NCBI GenBank assembly: GCA_002951995.1
Contig: CP019797.1
Location: 389,001 to 453,000, forward strand
DNA length: 64,000 nucleotides
Source: Stenotrophomonas acidaminiphila
GTDB taxonomy: Bacteria; Pseudomonadota; Gammaproteobacteria; Xanthomonadales; Xanthomonadaceae
Direction of reading: 5' to 3'
Shown here one piece after another: positions 54,653 through 63,298 of this stretch (its first letter is position 1; the number at the start of each line of letters is the position of its first letter). The notes under the pieces were generated by a model. That model worked only from the letters and a program-made list of their open reading frames with translations, was not told where the DNA came from and made no database searches. Made by a program: the position numbers and the translations under genes.

Positions 54653-55090
54653 ATGGACATGAAAGTAATGGTGATCGTGAAGGCGACGGCCGAGACCGAG
54701 GCCGGGGTGATGCCGACCGAGGCCGAGCTGGCGGCGATGGGCGCCTACAACGAGCGATTGGTGGAGGCCGGCATCATGCTGGCCGGCGAAGGCCTGCACC
54801 CGAGTCGGCGCGGCGCGCGGGTGCGCTTCGATGGCGCCCGGCGGCAGGTCATCGACGGCCCGTTCGCCGAGACCCGGGAGCTGATCGCCGGCTTCTGGCT
54901 GTGGCAGGTCCGTTCCCTGGACGAGGCCGTGGAGTGGCTCAGCCGCGCCCCGTTCGACGCCGACGGCACCGCGCCGGTGGAAGTGGAGATCCGCCCGTTG
55001 TTCGAGGCCGAGGACTTCGGCGAGGCCTTCACCCCGGAACTGCGCGCGCAGGAGCAACGTCTGCGCGAGCGCATCGAACGCAACGACTGA
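54653..55090 (+). CDS. YCII/DGPF-domain protein, first gene of the ECF42 operon
   Basis: A 145-residue YCII protein: KVMVIVKATAETEAGVMPTE at the N-terminus, VIDGPFAETRELIAGF near 68 (DGPF motif), and a C-terminal extension rich in Glu and Arg. ATG at 54653 or 54659; AAGG precedes the first. It heads a tight cluster of five small genes ending with the sigma factor. A substrate is not known for this family. Confidence 0.9.
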   Translation: MDMKVMVIVKATAETEAGVMPTEAELAAMGAYNERLVEAGIMLAGEGLHPSRRGARVRFDGARRQVIDGPFAETRELIAGFWLWQVRSLDEAVEWLSRAPFDADGTAPVEVEIRPLFEAEDFGEAFTPELRAQEQRLRERIERND

Positions 55091-55112
55091 TCCGACCGCA
55101 AGGAGACATGCG

Positions 55113-55550
55113 ATGAAACTGATTCCTTTCCTGGGCTTCAATGGCGACACCCACGACGCCATGGCCTTCTACGCCCGGGCACTGGGCGGCAAGGTGGTGT
55201 CGGAGATGAAATACGCCGACATGCCGCCCGGCCCCGACATGGACGGTGAGGCCTGCGGCGGGTACACCCCGCAGCCGGACCACGTCGCGCACTGCCAGGT
55301 GGAGGCGGGCGGCGCGATCCTGATGGCCGCCGACGGCCCGCCTGCCCAGGGGCCGTGCGCCACCACCATCAACGTCGACGTGGACAGCGTGGAGGAAGCC
55401 GAGCGCGTGTTCGCGGCGCTGGCCGAAGGCGGCCAGGTGCAGATGCCGCTGGCCGAGACCTTCTGGGCCAAACGCTGGGGCATGCTGCTGGACCGCTACG
55501 GCAAGCCGTGGATGGTCAACTGCATGAAGCCGATGGACGGGACGCGCTGA
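55113..55550 (+). CDS. PhnB-like VOC family protein
   Basis: A 145-residue VOC-fold protein of the PhnB (3-demethylubiquinone methyltransferase-like) group. FLGFNGDTHDAMAFYARALG near residue 5 and the closing WGMLLDRYGKPWMVNC near 122 are its hallmarks, with the HVAHCQVEAGGAILMAAD strand pair between. No metal site can be assigned with confidence. Twenty-two bases after the DGPF gene, with AAGGAG before the ATG. Confidence 0.88.
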   Translation: MKLIPFLGFNGDTHDAMAFYARALGGKVVSEMKYADMPPGPDMDGEACGGYTPQPDHVAHCQVEAGGAILMAADGPPAQGPCATTINVDVDSVEEAERVFAALAEGGQVQMPLAETFWAKRWGMLLDRYGKPWMVNCMKPMDGTR

Positions 55551-55552
55551 CG

Positions 55553-55957
55553 ATGGCCCCGCCGCAGATGATCTTCGTCAACCTGCCGGTGCGCGACCTG
55601 GAGGCGTCCCGGACGTTCTTCGGCGCGCTCGGCTACACCTTCAACCCGCAGTTCACCAACCAGGACGCGGCCTGCATGGTCATCAGCGACAGCATCTTCG
55701 TGATGCTGCTGGTGGAGCCGTTCTTCCAGGGCTTCACGCCCCGGCCGCTGTGCGACGCGCGCAGCCACACCGAAGTCATCACCTGCCTGTCGGCACCCAG
55801 CCGCGCGGCGGTGGATACGCTGGTCGACAAGGCGCTGGCCGCAGGCGCGAGCGAACCGATGCCGGCACGCGACTATGGCTTCATGTACCAGCGCGGCTTC
55901 CAGGACCTGGACGGCCACCTCTGGGAAATCGCGTACATGGACGGCGCGCCGGGCTGA
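55553..55957 (+). CDS. Glyoxalase/bleomycin-resistance (VOC) protein
   Basis: A 134-residue VOC protein. VNLPVRDLEASRTFFGALGY near residue 9 and the end motif DLDGHLWEIAYMD near 117 are typical, giving one two-module VOC fold. It starts two bases after the PhnB-like stop, so it is co-translated. Possibly a dioxygenase or detoxification protein; the substrate is unknown. Confidence 0.88.
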   Translation: MAPPQMIFVNLPVRDLEASRTFFGALGYTFNPQFTNQDAACMVISDSIFVMLLVEPFFQGFTPRPLCDARSHTEVITCLSAPSRAAVDTLVDKALAAGASEPMPARDYGFMYQRGFQDLDGHLWEIAYMDGAPG

Positions 55958-56018
55958 TCCAGCGGCGGCCGGGCCCCGGCGCGGCCGCTTCCGTACCTGC
56001 TGCAGCGAGGAGAGGACG

Positions 56019-56375
56019 ATGAGCTACGTGGATGGTTTCGTTTTGCCGGTGCCGCAGGCGCGGCTGGCCGAGTACCGGCGCATGGCGCGCCTGGGTGCCA
56101 AGGTGTGGAAGGAGCATGGTGCGCTGGCCTACGTGGAAGCGGTCGCCGACGACGTCAAGCCGGGCAGGCACACCTCGTTCCCGCAGGCGGTCAAGCTCAA
56201 GCCGGACGAGGTGGTGGTGTTCGCCTACATCGTCTACCGCTCGCGCGCGCACCGCGACCGGGTCAACGCCCGGGCCATGGCCGACCCGCGCCTGGCCGGC
56301 ATGGATGCCAAGAGCGTGCCGTTCGACGGCAAGCGCATGTTCTGGGGCGGGTTCAAGGCCTTCGTCGAGGCGTGA
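56019..56375 (+). CDS. DUF1428 family protein
   Basis: A 118-residue member of the DUF1428 family (YbaA-like, dimeric alpha-beta barrel). MSYVDGFVLPVPQARLAEY at the start and FDGKRMFWGGFKAFV at the end are diagnostic; EVVVFAYIVYRSRAHRDRVN lies near 67. An AGGAGAGG sequence precedes the ATG at 56019. Function unknown; it is frequently linked to DGPF and VOC genes. Confidence 0.9.
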   Translation: MSYVDGFVLPVPQARLAEYRRMARLGAKVWKEHGALAYVEAVADDVKPGRHTSFPQAVKLKPDEVVVFAYIVYRSRAHRDRVNARAMADPRLAGMDAKSVPFDGKRMFWGGFKAFVEA

Positions 56376-56429
56376 CCCGCGGCGCGCGCGCTTGCGCGCA
56401 CCGTGGCTCGGTGGTGTGATCGCGGGCGG

Positions 56430-57683
56430 ATGGATACCCGCGAGATACAGCGCAGGCTCGACACGGTGTGGCGCATGGAGTCGCCGCGCCTGATCGCGCG
56501 TCTGGCACGGATGCTGGGCGACCTGGACAGCGCCGAGGAGCTGGCCCAGGACGCGCTGGTCGCCGCGCTCGAACACTGGCCGCGGCAGGGCGTGCCCGAC
56601 AACCCCGCCGCGTGGCTGATGACCACCGCCCAGCGGCGGGCGATCGACCTGTTGCGCCAGCGCCGCCTGCAGGCCGGCAAGCACGAGGCGATGGCGCATG
56701 AGCCGGACCACCAGGGGAGCGTCGTGCGTGACCACGAGCGCGAAGTGGAAGACGACATTGGCGACGACCTGCTGCGGCTGCTGTTCGTCGCCTGCCACCC
56801 GGTGCTGCCGGCCGACGCCCGGGTGGCGCTGACCCTGCGCCTGCTGTGTGGCCTGAGCACGGCCGAGATCGCGCGCGCGTTCCTGCTGCCGGAGCCGACC
56901 GTCGCCCAGCGCATCGTCCGCGCCAAGCGCACCCTGGCCGAACGCGGCATCGCCTTCGAGGTGCCGCGGCGGCAGGCGTTGCCGCGACGCCTGCATTCGG
57001 TGCTGGAGGTGCTCTACCTGGTCTTCAACGAGGGCTATGCCGCCAGCCAGGGCGAGGACTGGATGCGCCCGGCACTGTGCGGCGAGGCGCTGCGCCTGGG
57101 CCGGGTGCTGGCCGGGCTGATGCCCGGCTCGGCAGCGGTGCTGGGGCTGCTGGCGCTGATGGAACTGCAGGCGTCGCGGATGAATGCGCGCACCGATGCC
57201 GACGGCGCGGCGGTGCTGTTGATGGAGCAGGACCGCGGCCGCTGGGACTGGCTGCAGATCGGCCGCGGCCTGGCCCTGCTGGAGCAGGCGCAGGCACTGG
57301 GCGGCGAGGCGGACGCCTATGTGCTGCAGGCGGCCATCGCCGGCTGCCATGCGCGGGCGCGCCGCGCCGACCAGACCGACTGGGCGCGCATCGCGGCGTT
57401 GTATGGGCGCCTGGCGGTGGTCATGCCGTCGCCGGTGGTCGAACTCAACCGCACGGTGGCGGTGGCGCGCGCGCAGGGCGCGCAGGCCGCCTGGCCGCTG
57501 CTCGAGGCCCTGCAGCAGGACCGCCGGCTGGCGGACTATGCGCCGCTGCAGGCGGTGCGCGGCGATCTGCTCGAACACCTGGGCCGGCGCGACGAGGCCC
57601 GCACCGCGTTCGAGCGCGCCGCCGACCTGAGCGGCAACGCCCGCGAACGCGCGGCGCTGCGGGCGCGCGCGGCGAACCTGTAG
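56430..57683 (+). CDS. ECF42-type RNA polymerase sigma factor with TPR-like C-terminus
   Basis: A 417-residue sigma factor much longer than a standard ECF. Region 2 (about 15-80: LGDLDSAEELAQDALVAAL, then AAWLMTTAQRRAIDLLRQ) and region 4 (about 115-170: LCGLSTAEIARAFLLPEPTV and QRIVRAKRTLAERGI) are followed by a 230-residue helical extension (DUF6596/TPR-like, with VLYLVFNEGYAAS near 192 and VVELNRTVAVA near 335). This architecture with DGPF neighbours defines ECF42, which lacks an anti-sigma factor and is thought to be controlled through its own extension. Confidence 0.92.
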   Translation: MDTREIQRRLDTVWRMESPRLIARLARMLGDLDSAEELAQDALVAALEHWPRQGVPDNPAAWLMTTAQRRAIDLLRQRRLQAGKHEAMAHEPDHQGSVVRDHEREVEDDIGDDLLRLLFVACHPVLPADARVALTLRLLCGLSTAEIARAFLLPEPTVAQRIVRAKRTLAERGIAFEVPRRQALPRRLHSVLEVLYLVFNEGYAASQGEDWMRPALCGEALRLGRVLAGLMPGSAAVLGLLALMELQASRMNARTDADGAAVLLMEQDRGRWDWLQIGRGLALLEQAQALGGEADAYVLQAAIAGCHARARRADQTDWARIAALYGRLAVVMPSPVVELNRTVAVARAQGAQAAWPLLEALQQDRRLADYAPLQAVRGDLLEHLGRRDEARTAFERAADLSGNARERAALRARAANL

Positions 57684-57749
57684 CCGCGCGTGCCAGCACC
57701 CTGGTACGTAGTCGCGGGCTCGTCCGGCACCTGGCTTCGGCGGGAAGGC

Positions 57750-57957
57750 GCCATGCGGGGCGAGCCCCGCATCTACGGTCCGGCTGCCGTCGCGTGATTG
57801 TCACCGCCGCATGCGGGGCAAGCTCCGCATCTACGCGATCCGGCGCGCCGTCGCGTGATGCTCACCGCCGCATGCGGGGCGAGCCCCGCATCTACGGTCC
57901 GGCCGCCGTCGCATGATGCTCGCCGCCGCATGCGGGGCAAGCCCCGCATCTACGGGA
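57750..57957. repeat. Four-copy REP array, SMAG-like
   Basis: Four direct copies of a 58-61-base unit, each containing the hairpin ATGCGGGG-CRAG-CYCCGCAT followed by CTAC, with palindromes starting near 57753, 57811, 57872 and 57930. The between-hairpin sequence (GGTCCGGCYGCCGTCGCRTGATGCTCACCGCC) is also repeated. Palindromes ending in GTAG/CTAC resemble the SMAG repeats of Stenotrophomonas. It lies between the sigma gene and the M28 peptidase gene. Confidence 0.85.
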
Positions 57958-58030
57958 CGCCATGCGTTCCGGCACTGCCCGCGCGGTCGTGGTGCTGGCT
58001 ACACTGCGGTGGTTGTTCGACCCATTGGAG

Positions 58031-59686
58031 ATGGATGTGAAGCGAATCGTGATCAGCCTGCTGGCAATGTCGGTATCCAGCGCATTGATGGCCGCGCCGC
58101 CGAAGTTCGACGGCGCGCGGATTTCCGCCGACGTGAAGGAACTGGCCTCCGACGCCTATGAGGGCCGCTCCCCGGCCACCGCCGGCGAGGCGAAGACCAT
58201 CGCCTACCTGAGCCGCCAGTTCGCCGAGGCCGGACTGCAGCCCGGCGGCGACCTGCAGGACGGCAAGCGCCTGTGGACCCAGGCGGTGCCGCTGCTCAAG
58301 GGCGATATCGTCGGCACGCCGCGGCTGTCGCTGTCCAGCAAGGGCACCTCGCAGGCGCTGACCCAGGGCCGCGAGATCGCGGTGCGCGCGGCGATGAACG
58401 GCGCCAGCGCGGTCGCGATCAAGGACGCGCCGCTGGTGTTCGTCGGCTACGGGGTCAAGGCGCCGGAGCGCAACTGGGACGATTTCAAGGGCGTGGACCT
58501 GAAGGGCAAGATCGCGGTGGTGCTGATCAACGACCCGGACTTCGAGACCGGGACCGGCGACTTCGACGGCAAGGGCATGACCTACTACGGCCGCTGGACC
58601 TACAAGTACGAGGAGGGCGCGCGCCAGGGCGCCGCGGGCGTGCTGATCGTGCACGAGACCGCGCCGGCGTCCTATGGCTGGGCGACGGTGGCCGGATCCA
58701 ACACCAACACCATGTTCGACGTGGTGCGCGACGATCCGGCCGCGGCGCATCCGCCGCTGGAAGGCTGGATCCAGCGCGACCTGGCGGTGGACCTGTTCAA
58801 GCGCGCCGGCCTGGATTTCGAGGCGCTCAAGAAGCAGGCGCAGTCGCGCGATTTCCGCCCGGTGGAACTGAAGGGCGAGGCGTTCTCGGCCGACTACGCG
58901 GTCAAGACCGAGGTCATCACCTCGCACAACGTGGTCGCGCGCCTGGAAGGCAGCAGCCACCCGGACGAGACCGTGCTCTATTCGGCGCACTGGGACCACA
59001 TCGGCGTCGGTAAGCCGGACGCGCGCGGCGACCGCATCTTCAACGGCGCGCTGGACAACGCCAGCGGCACCGCGGCACTGCTGGAGCTGGCCCGCGGCTT
59101 CGCCAAGGCGCCGCGCCCGCAGCGCTCGGTGGTGTTCCTGGCGGTGACCGCCGAGGAAAAGGGCCTGCTGGGGTCGGAGTACTACGCCAGCCACCCGCTG
59201 TACCCGCTGGGCAAGACCGTCGCGCTGATCAACATGGACGGCATGGCGCCGTTCGGCCCGTCGCGCGACTTCGGCATCTATGGCTCGGCGCGCTTCGAAC
59301 TGCTGGACCAGCTCAAGGACGTGGCCAAGGGCTGGGACATCCGCTACACCCCGGACCCGAAGCCGGAAGCCGGCCTGTTCTTCCGCTCCGACCACTTCCC
59401 GTTCGCCAAGCGCGGCGTGCCGGCGCTGTCGTACTCGGCCGGGCAGGACTGGATCGACGGCGGCGTGGCGGCGGGCAAGAAGGCCTCGGACGACTACACC
59501 GCCAGGCGCTACCACCAGCAGGGCGACGAATGGCAGCCGGACTGGACCTTCGCCGGCGCCGCGCGCGACCTGGAAGTGGTCTACACGCTCGGCGAGCAGC
59601 TGGCCAATTCGCGTGCCTGGCCGAACTGGAGCGCCGGCGAACCGTTCCGCGCGGTCCGCGACGCCAGCGCCGACGAGCGCCGCTGA
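58031..59686 (+). CDS. Secreted M28-family metallopeptidase
   Basis: A 551-residue exported aminopeptidase with signal peptide (KRIVISLLAMSVSSALMA), a PA-domain insert (about 120-250: APLVFVGYGVKAPERNW) and an M28 di-zinc domain. The ligands are visible: HWDHIG (His, Asp) near 320, GALDNASG (bridging Asp) near 341, AVTAEEKGLLGS (catalytic and metal Glu) near 373, NMDGMAP (Asp) near 403 and RSDHFPF (His) near 455. GGAG lies just before ATG 58031; the in-frame GTG at 58037 has better spacing. Confidence 0.94.
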   Translation: MDVKRIVISLLAMSVSSALMAAPPKFDGARISADVKELASDAYEGRSPATAGEAKTIAYLSRQFAEAGLQPGGDLQDGKRLWTQAVPLLKGDIVGTPRLSLSSKGTSQALTQGREIAVRAAMNGASAVAIKDAPLVFVGYGVKAPERNWDDFKGVDLKGKIAVVLINDPDFETGTGDFDGKGMTYYGRWTYKYEEGARQGAAGVLIVHETAPASYGWATVAGSNTNTMFDVVRDDPAAAHPPLEGWIQRDLAVDLFKRAGLDFEALKKQAQSRDFRPVELKGEAFSADYAVKTEVITSHNVVARLEGSSHPDETVLYSAHWDHIGVGKPDARGDRIFNGALDNASGTAALLELARGFAKAPRPQRSVVFLAVTAEEKGLLGSEYYASHPLYPLGKTVALINMDGMAPFGPSRDFGIYGSARFELLDQLKDVAKGWDIRYTPDPKPEAGLFFRSDHFPFAKRGVPALSYSAGQDWIDGGVAAGKKASDDYTARRYHQQGDEWQPDWTFAGAARDLEVVYTLGEQLANSRAWPNWSAGEPFRAVRDASADERR

Positions 59687-59897
59687 CCCCGCCCGGTGGC
59701 GCCCATCCGGCCCGGATGGACGCCGCCTGTGCCCGGACGCCGCCCCGCAACGGGCGGCGTCCGCGTTTCCGCCCGCCGGTTCCAGCCGCCGGCACCCGTG
59801 TTCGTTCCCCCGATTCCCGTCTTCGTCGCAGGGCGCTTGTGCATGGCGGCCCAGCGCCTATGCTCGCCACCACTGTCCAGCCGGGAACACCGCCGCC

Positions 59898-61187
59898 ATG
59901 ATCGCCAGCCTGTGGTTCTGCTTCCGCATCCTCGTGGCCTGGGCGCTGGCGTTGATCGTGCTGGGCATCGTATGGGCGCAGGTCTTCGGCGACCCCGGCG
60001 CGATATTCGCGTTGCTGGTGATCGGCGTGCTGGCGATGGCGGCGATCAGTGCCGCCAGCCATCTGCACCGGGTCAAGCTGACGGCGGGCCGCCTGGACCA
60101 CGACAGCCTGTCCAGCCGCCAGCGGCGCCAGATCGAACTGCCGTTCGACGCCGGGCAGGCGTTCGCGCTGGTCGAGTCGGTGATCGCGGGGCTGCCGCGC
60201 GTCACCGATATCGAAAGCTCGCCCGGCAGCCTGCAGCTGCGCGCCAAGCTCGTGCGCGTGGATCCCTACAACATGAGCCCGCCCTCGCGCTGGAACCCGC
60301 GGTCGTGGCTGGCGATCAAGCGCAACCAGGTGTCGGCGACGGTGACGCCCGGCCAGGGCACCAGCAGCGTCTCCCTGCTGTTCGAGCCCGAGGCCGGCGC
60401 CTGGGCCGACCTGCTGATACCGGACGAGGGCAGCAACCGCGAGAACGCCGAGGCGGTCAGTCGCGCGATGCGCCGGCGCGTGGCCGAGCTGCGCCGCGAC
60501 GAACGCGAGACGGCCGAGCGCACCGAGGCGGAGAAGGAACTGAGCGTGGCGCGGTTGAACCTGCTGCATGCGCAGGTCGAACCGCACTTCCTCTACAACA
60601 CCCTGGCCAACGCGCAGGTGCTGACCCGCACCGATCCCGAACGCGCCGAACGCATGCTCGGCCACCTGATCCAGTATCTGCGCAGCTCGCTGCCGGGCAT
60701 CGACCAGTCGCTGTCGACCCTGGGGCAGGAGCTGGAGCGGGTGCAGGCCTACCTGGAAATCCTGCGCATCCGCATGGGCGCGCGGCTGGCGGTGCGGATC
60801 GACGTGCCCGAAGCGCTGCAGGACGTGGTGCTGCCGTCGATGGCGCTGCAGACGCTGGTGGAGAACGCGATCAAGCACGGGCTGGAACCCAAGCCCGGTG
60901 GCGGCACGATCTGGGTGCTGGCGCGCGAGGCCGATGGCCAGGTCCACCTCACCGTGGCCGACGACGGCCAGGGCGTCGGTGGCAGCAGCGGCGGCGGCAC
61001 CGGCATCGGCCTGAAGAACCTGCGCGAGCGGCTGCGGCTGGGCTGCGGGGCGCAGGCCGGCTTTGCCCTGGTCTCCAACTTCCCCAGTGGCGCGGCGGCC
61101 ACGATCACCCTGCCGCGCAGGCCGCCCACGGCACAGGCCGCGGCGGCCGCCGCCATCCAGGTACCGGAGCTGCCCCATGCAACTTGA
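59898..61187 (+). CDS. LytS/YehU-type sensor histidine kinase
   Basis: A 429-residue membrane sensor kinase. Two transmembrane helices are near residues 8-55. A variable linker is followed by the phospho-acceptor motif HAQVEPHFLYNTLANAQ near 229, the N-box QTLVENAIKHGLEPK near 322 and a glycine-rich loop (GGGTGIGLKNLRERL near 364). It overlaps the response regulator gene by eleven bases, an intact LytS-LytTR pair. It contrasts with the orphan kinase at 24908. Confidence 0.93.
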   Translation: MIASLWFCFRILVAWALALIVLGIVWAQVFGDPGAIFALLVIGVLAMAAISAASHLHRVKLTAGRLDHDSLSSRQRRQIELPFDAGQAFALVESVIAGLPRVTDIESSPGSLQLRAKLVRVDPYNMSPPSRWNPRSWLAIKRNQVSATVTPGQGTSSVSLLFEPEAGAWADLLIPDEGSNRENAEAVSRAMRRRVAELRRDERETAERTEAEKELSVARLNLLHAQVEPHFLYNTLANAQVLTRTDPERAERMLGHLIQYLRSSLPGIDQSLSTLGQELERVQAYLEILRIRMGARLAVRIDVPEALQDVVLPSMALQTLVENAIKHGLEPKPGGGTIWVLAREADGQVHLTVADDGQGVGGSSGGGTGIGLKNLRERLRLGCGAQAGFALVSNFPSGAAATITLPRRPPTAQAAAAAAIQVPELPHAT

Positions 61188-61950
61188 TGCCCTGGTCGCC
61201 GAGGACGAGCCGCTGCTGCGCCAGGCGCTGGTGGCGCAGCTGCAGCGGCTGTGGCCGGAACTGCGCGTCGCCGCCGAATGCGAGGATGGCGCCGCCGCAC
61301 TGGAGGTGCTGGAAACGCTGCGGCCGGACCTGGCGTTCCTCGACATCCGCATGCCCGGCGTCACCGGCATCGACGTCGCCCGCGCGCTGGAAACGCTCAG
61401 CCCGCGCACCCAGGTGGTGTTCATCACCGCCTACGACCAGTACGCGATCGATGCCTTCGAGCGCGGTGCGGTCGATTACCTGCTCAAGCCGGTGGCCGAC
61501 GAACGCCTGCTGGCCACGCGCCAGCGGGTGCTCGCGCGGCTGCAGGCCGGTGCGCCGGACCGGCGCCTGCTGGACCAGTTGCTGGAACAGCTGGCGCGGC
61601 AGCCGGCCGCCAGGACCAGCGCGCCGCCGCCGGCATGGATCACCGCCAGCAACGGCCGCGAGACGCGGCTGGTGCTGCTGGAGGACGTGCTGTATTTCCG
61701 CGCCGACAGCAAGTACACCGCGGTCGTGACCGCCGACGAGGAACTGCTGCTGCGCAGCTCGCTGCGCGAGCTGGCACAGGTGCTGGACCCGCAGTGCTTC
61801 CGCCAGGTGCACCGCTCCACCATCGTCAACATGAAAGCGGTCGCGGCAGTGAGCCGCGACGACAGCGGCCGTGGCGTGCTGCGGCTGAAGGCGCGCAGCC
61901 AGACGCTGGTGGTCAGCCAACCGTTCATGAGCCTGTTCCGCGGCATGTAA
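61177..61950 (+). CDS. LytTR-family response regulator
   Basis: A 257-residue regulator. The receiver domain (about 1-120) has the acidic pocket VAEDEP at residue 7, phospho-acceptor Asp in FLDIRMPGVTG near 56, and KPVADERLL near 105. The LytTR DNA-binding domain (about 150-255) contains VLYFRADSKYTAVVT, LRSSLRELAQVLDPQCF, RQVHRSTIVNMKAV. It is translationally coupled to the kinase; its targets are unknown, though the small gene that follows may be one. Confidence 0.94.
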   Translation: MQLDALVAEDEPLLRQALVAQLQRLWPELRVAAECEDGAAALEVLETLRPDLAFLDIRMPGVTGIDVARALETLSPRTQVVFITAYDQYAIDAFERGAVDYLLKPVADERLLATRQRVLARLQAGAPDRRLLDQLLEQLARQPAARTSAPPPAWITASNGRETRLVLLEDVLYFRADSKYTAVVTADEELLLRSSLRELAQVLDPQCFRQVHRSTIVNMKAVAAVSRDDSGRGVLRLKARSQTLVVSQPFMSLFRGM

Positions 61951-61983
61951 GCCCCGTCCGCGGCCCGTACAAGGAGAAGTGCC

Positions 61984-62328
61984 ATGCAGTACCTGACGTT
62001 CCTGCTCGGCAGCCTGCTGGCGATGCTGGGCTACCGCGAACCCCAGGGGCAGACCTCGATCGTCCGCGTCAGCGGCGAGCAGGCCGTGCTCAGCCGCACC
62101 ACGGTGTCCGGCGACCATGCCCGCTTCCAGTGCCTGCAGAGCCAGAGCGGCAACTGCTTCTACCGGCTCTACCGCGAGCACTGCCGCGACCAGGCGGGCG
62201 GGGAGCTGTGCCAGCGGCAGGCGCTGGGCGATTTCAGCCTGGTGGTGGGCGGGGTGCGCGACGTGCAGGGCCTGCCGCATGGCTTCGGCCAGCAGGTGCG
62301 GGCCCACAACGCGCAACGCCGCGACTGA
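61984..62328 (+). CDS. Small protein of unknown function downstream of LytTR pair
   Basis: A 114-residue protein with a hydrophobic N-terminal stretch (QYLTFLLGSLLAMLGY), which may be a signal or anchor, and four or so cysteines (FQCLQSQSGNCFYRLYREHC, then ELCQRQ) suggesting disulfides outside the cytoplasm. AAGGAG is seven bases before the ATG at 61984. Thirty-three bases after the response regulator, probably in the same transcript. No family recognised. Confidence 0.78.
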   Translation: MQYLTFLLGSLLAMLGYREPQGQTSIVRVSGEQAVLSRTTVSGDHARFQCLQSQSGNCFYRLYREHCRDQAGGELCQRQALGDFSLVVGGVRDVQGLPHGFGQQVRAHNAQRRD

Positions 62329-62365
62329 GCGCGGCGTTGCGGGAGCGAGGCAGCGGCAGCGGGGG

Positions 62366-62968
62366 TCAGAACGCCGGTTGCAGGCGCAGCCCGTCGTCGC
62401 CGATGTGGTTGAGCTTGCCGACCAGTTCGGAGTGCTGCCGCATGCGGCCCAGCTCGCGCATGATCCGGATGTCCTCGTGGCGCAGTTCGCGGCGGGCCGC
62501 CACCGCCTGCTTGTAGTCGAGCACTTCGGGGTAGTGCTGGGCCATCTCCAGCGCTTCGGCCACGGTTTCCACGCTGTCGGCGTCGGAACTGATGCGGGCG
62601 CGGCTGTTGAACGCCTTCATCCAGCGCTCGAAGCCGGCGGTGTGGTCGAACATGTTGGCCATGAACCAGATCACGAACAGGATCGACACCCACGAGCCGA
62701 ACACGATCACCACGCGGGTGAAGGTGATATGGAAATCATCGCGCCACAGGTAGTTGGTGATCAGCCCCAGGATCAACAGCGAGGACGCCTGCCAGAGCAC
62801 GATGGACGCCATCAGCCACTGGCACTTGGCCTTGGCCAGTACCGACACCTCGTCGCGTATCTGTTCGTCGCTGAGGTTCTTCCAGTGTTCGACCTGTTTC
62901 TCGAACGGACTGCGGTACAGCTCATTGTCCTGCAGCAACAAACCCAAACCCTTGAACAACGCGATCAT
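62366..62968 (-). CDS. Two-helix membrane protein of unknown function
   Basis: A 200-residue protein with two transmembrane helices (about 53-75 and 88-110), soluble N-terminal and C-terminal parts. ELYRSPFEKQVEHWKNLSDE near 16 and the C-terminal ARRELRHEDIRIMRELGRM (near 160) are charged and helical. AAGGAG precedes the ATG at 62968 by eight bases. No family recognised. Its stop is 37 bases from the convergent small gene. Confidence 0.8.
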   Translation of the reverse strand: MIALFKGLGLLLQDNELYRSPFEKQVEHWKNLSDEQIRDEVSVLAKAKCQWLMASIVLWQASSLLILGLITNYLWRDDFHITFTRVVIVFGSWVSILFVIWFMANMFDHTAGFERWMKAFNSRARISSDADSVETVAEALEMAQHYPEVLDYKQAVAARRELRHEDIRIMRELGRMRQHSELVGKLNHIGDDGLRLQPAF

Positions 62969-63298
62969 GTGGAGCTCCTTGCAGATACTGGCTGGAACGA
63001 GCGACGGATACGGCGTGGAACGATCTGGCGGCTCCAGTTCTAGCACTTTCGCGCCGCTTGGCAATGGGCGCGATGCGATGACGCCGCCGCGCGGCCGCGG
63101 ACCGGCGCACGCCCGGCCCCGGAGTTTTGCGGTGCGTCATCGTGCAAGTGGCGGAATCGAAAATCGAAAGGGAAGCGACATGCTGCGGACGCACATGCGG
63201 CGCGAGGGGGCCGGACGCGGCCATTGCCCGGGCGGGCCGGCCGTCGCGCCGTGGCCGCCGCCGCCGGCGTGCGCGGCCGTTCCACTACGATGTGGCGC
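62969..63298. other. Divergent intergenic region
   Basis: About 330 bases between the two-helix membrane protein and the MpaB-like gene. It must hold both promoters. I see no gene and no clear -35/-10 pair. Confidence 0.4.

Noticed and set aside
57750..57957. Regular repeats as a possible CRISPR array
   Set aside because: The hairpins and the sequences between them are both repeated, there are no unique spacers, and no cas genes are present. It is a REP-type array.
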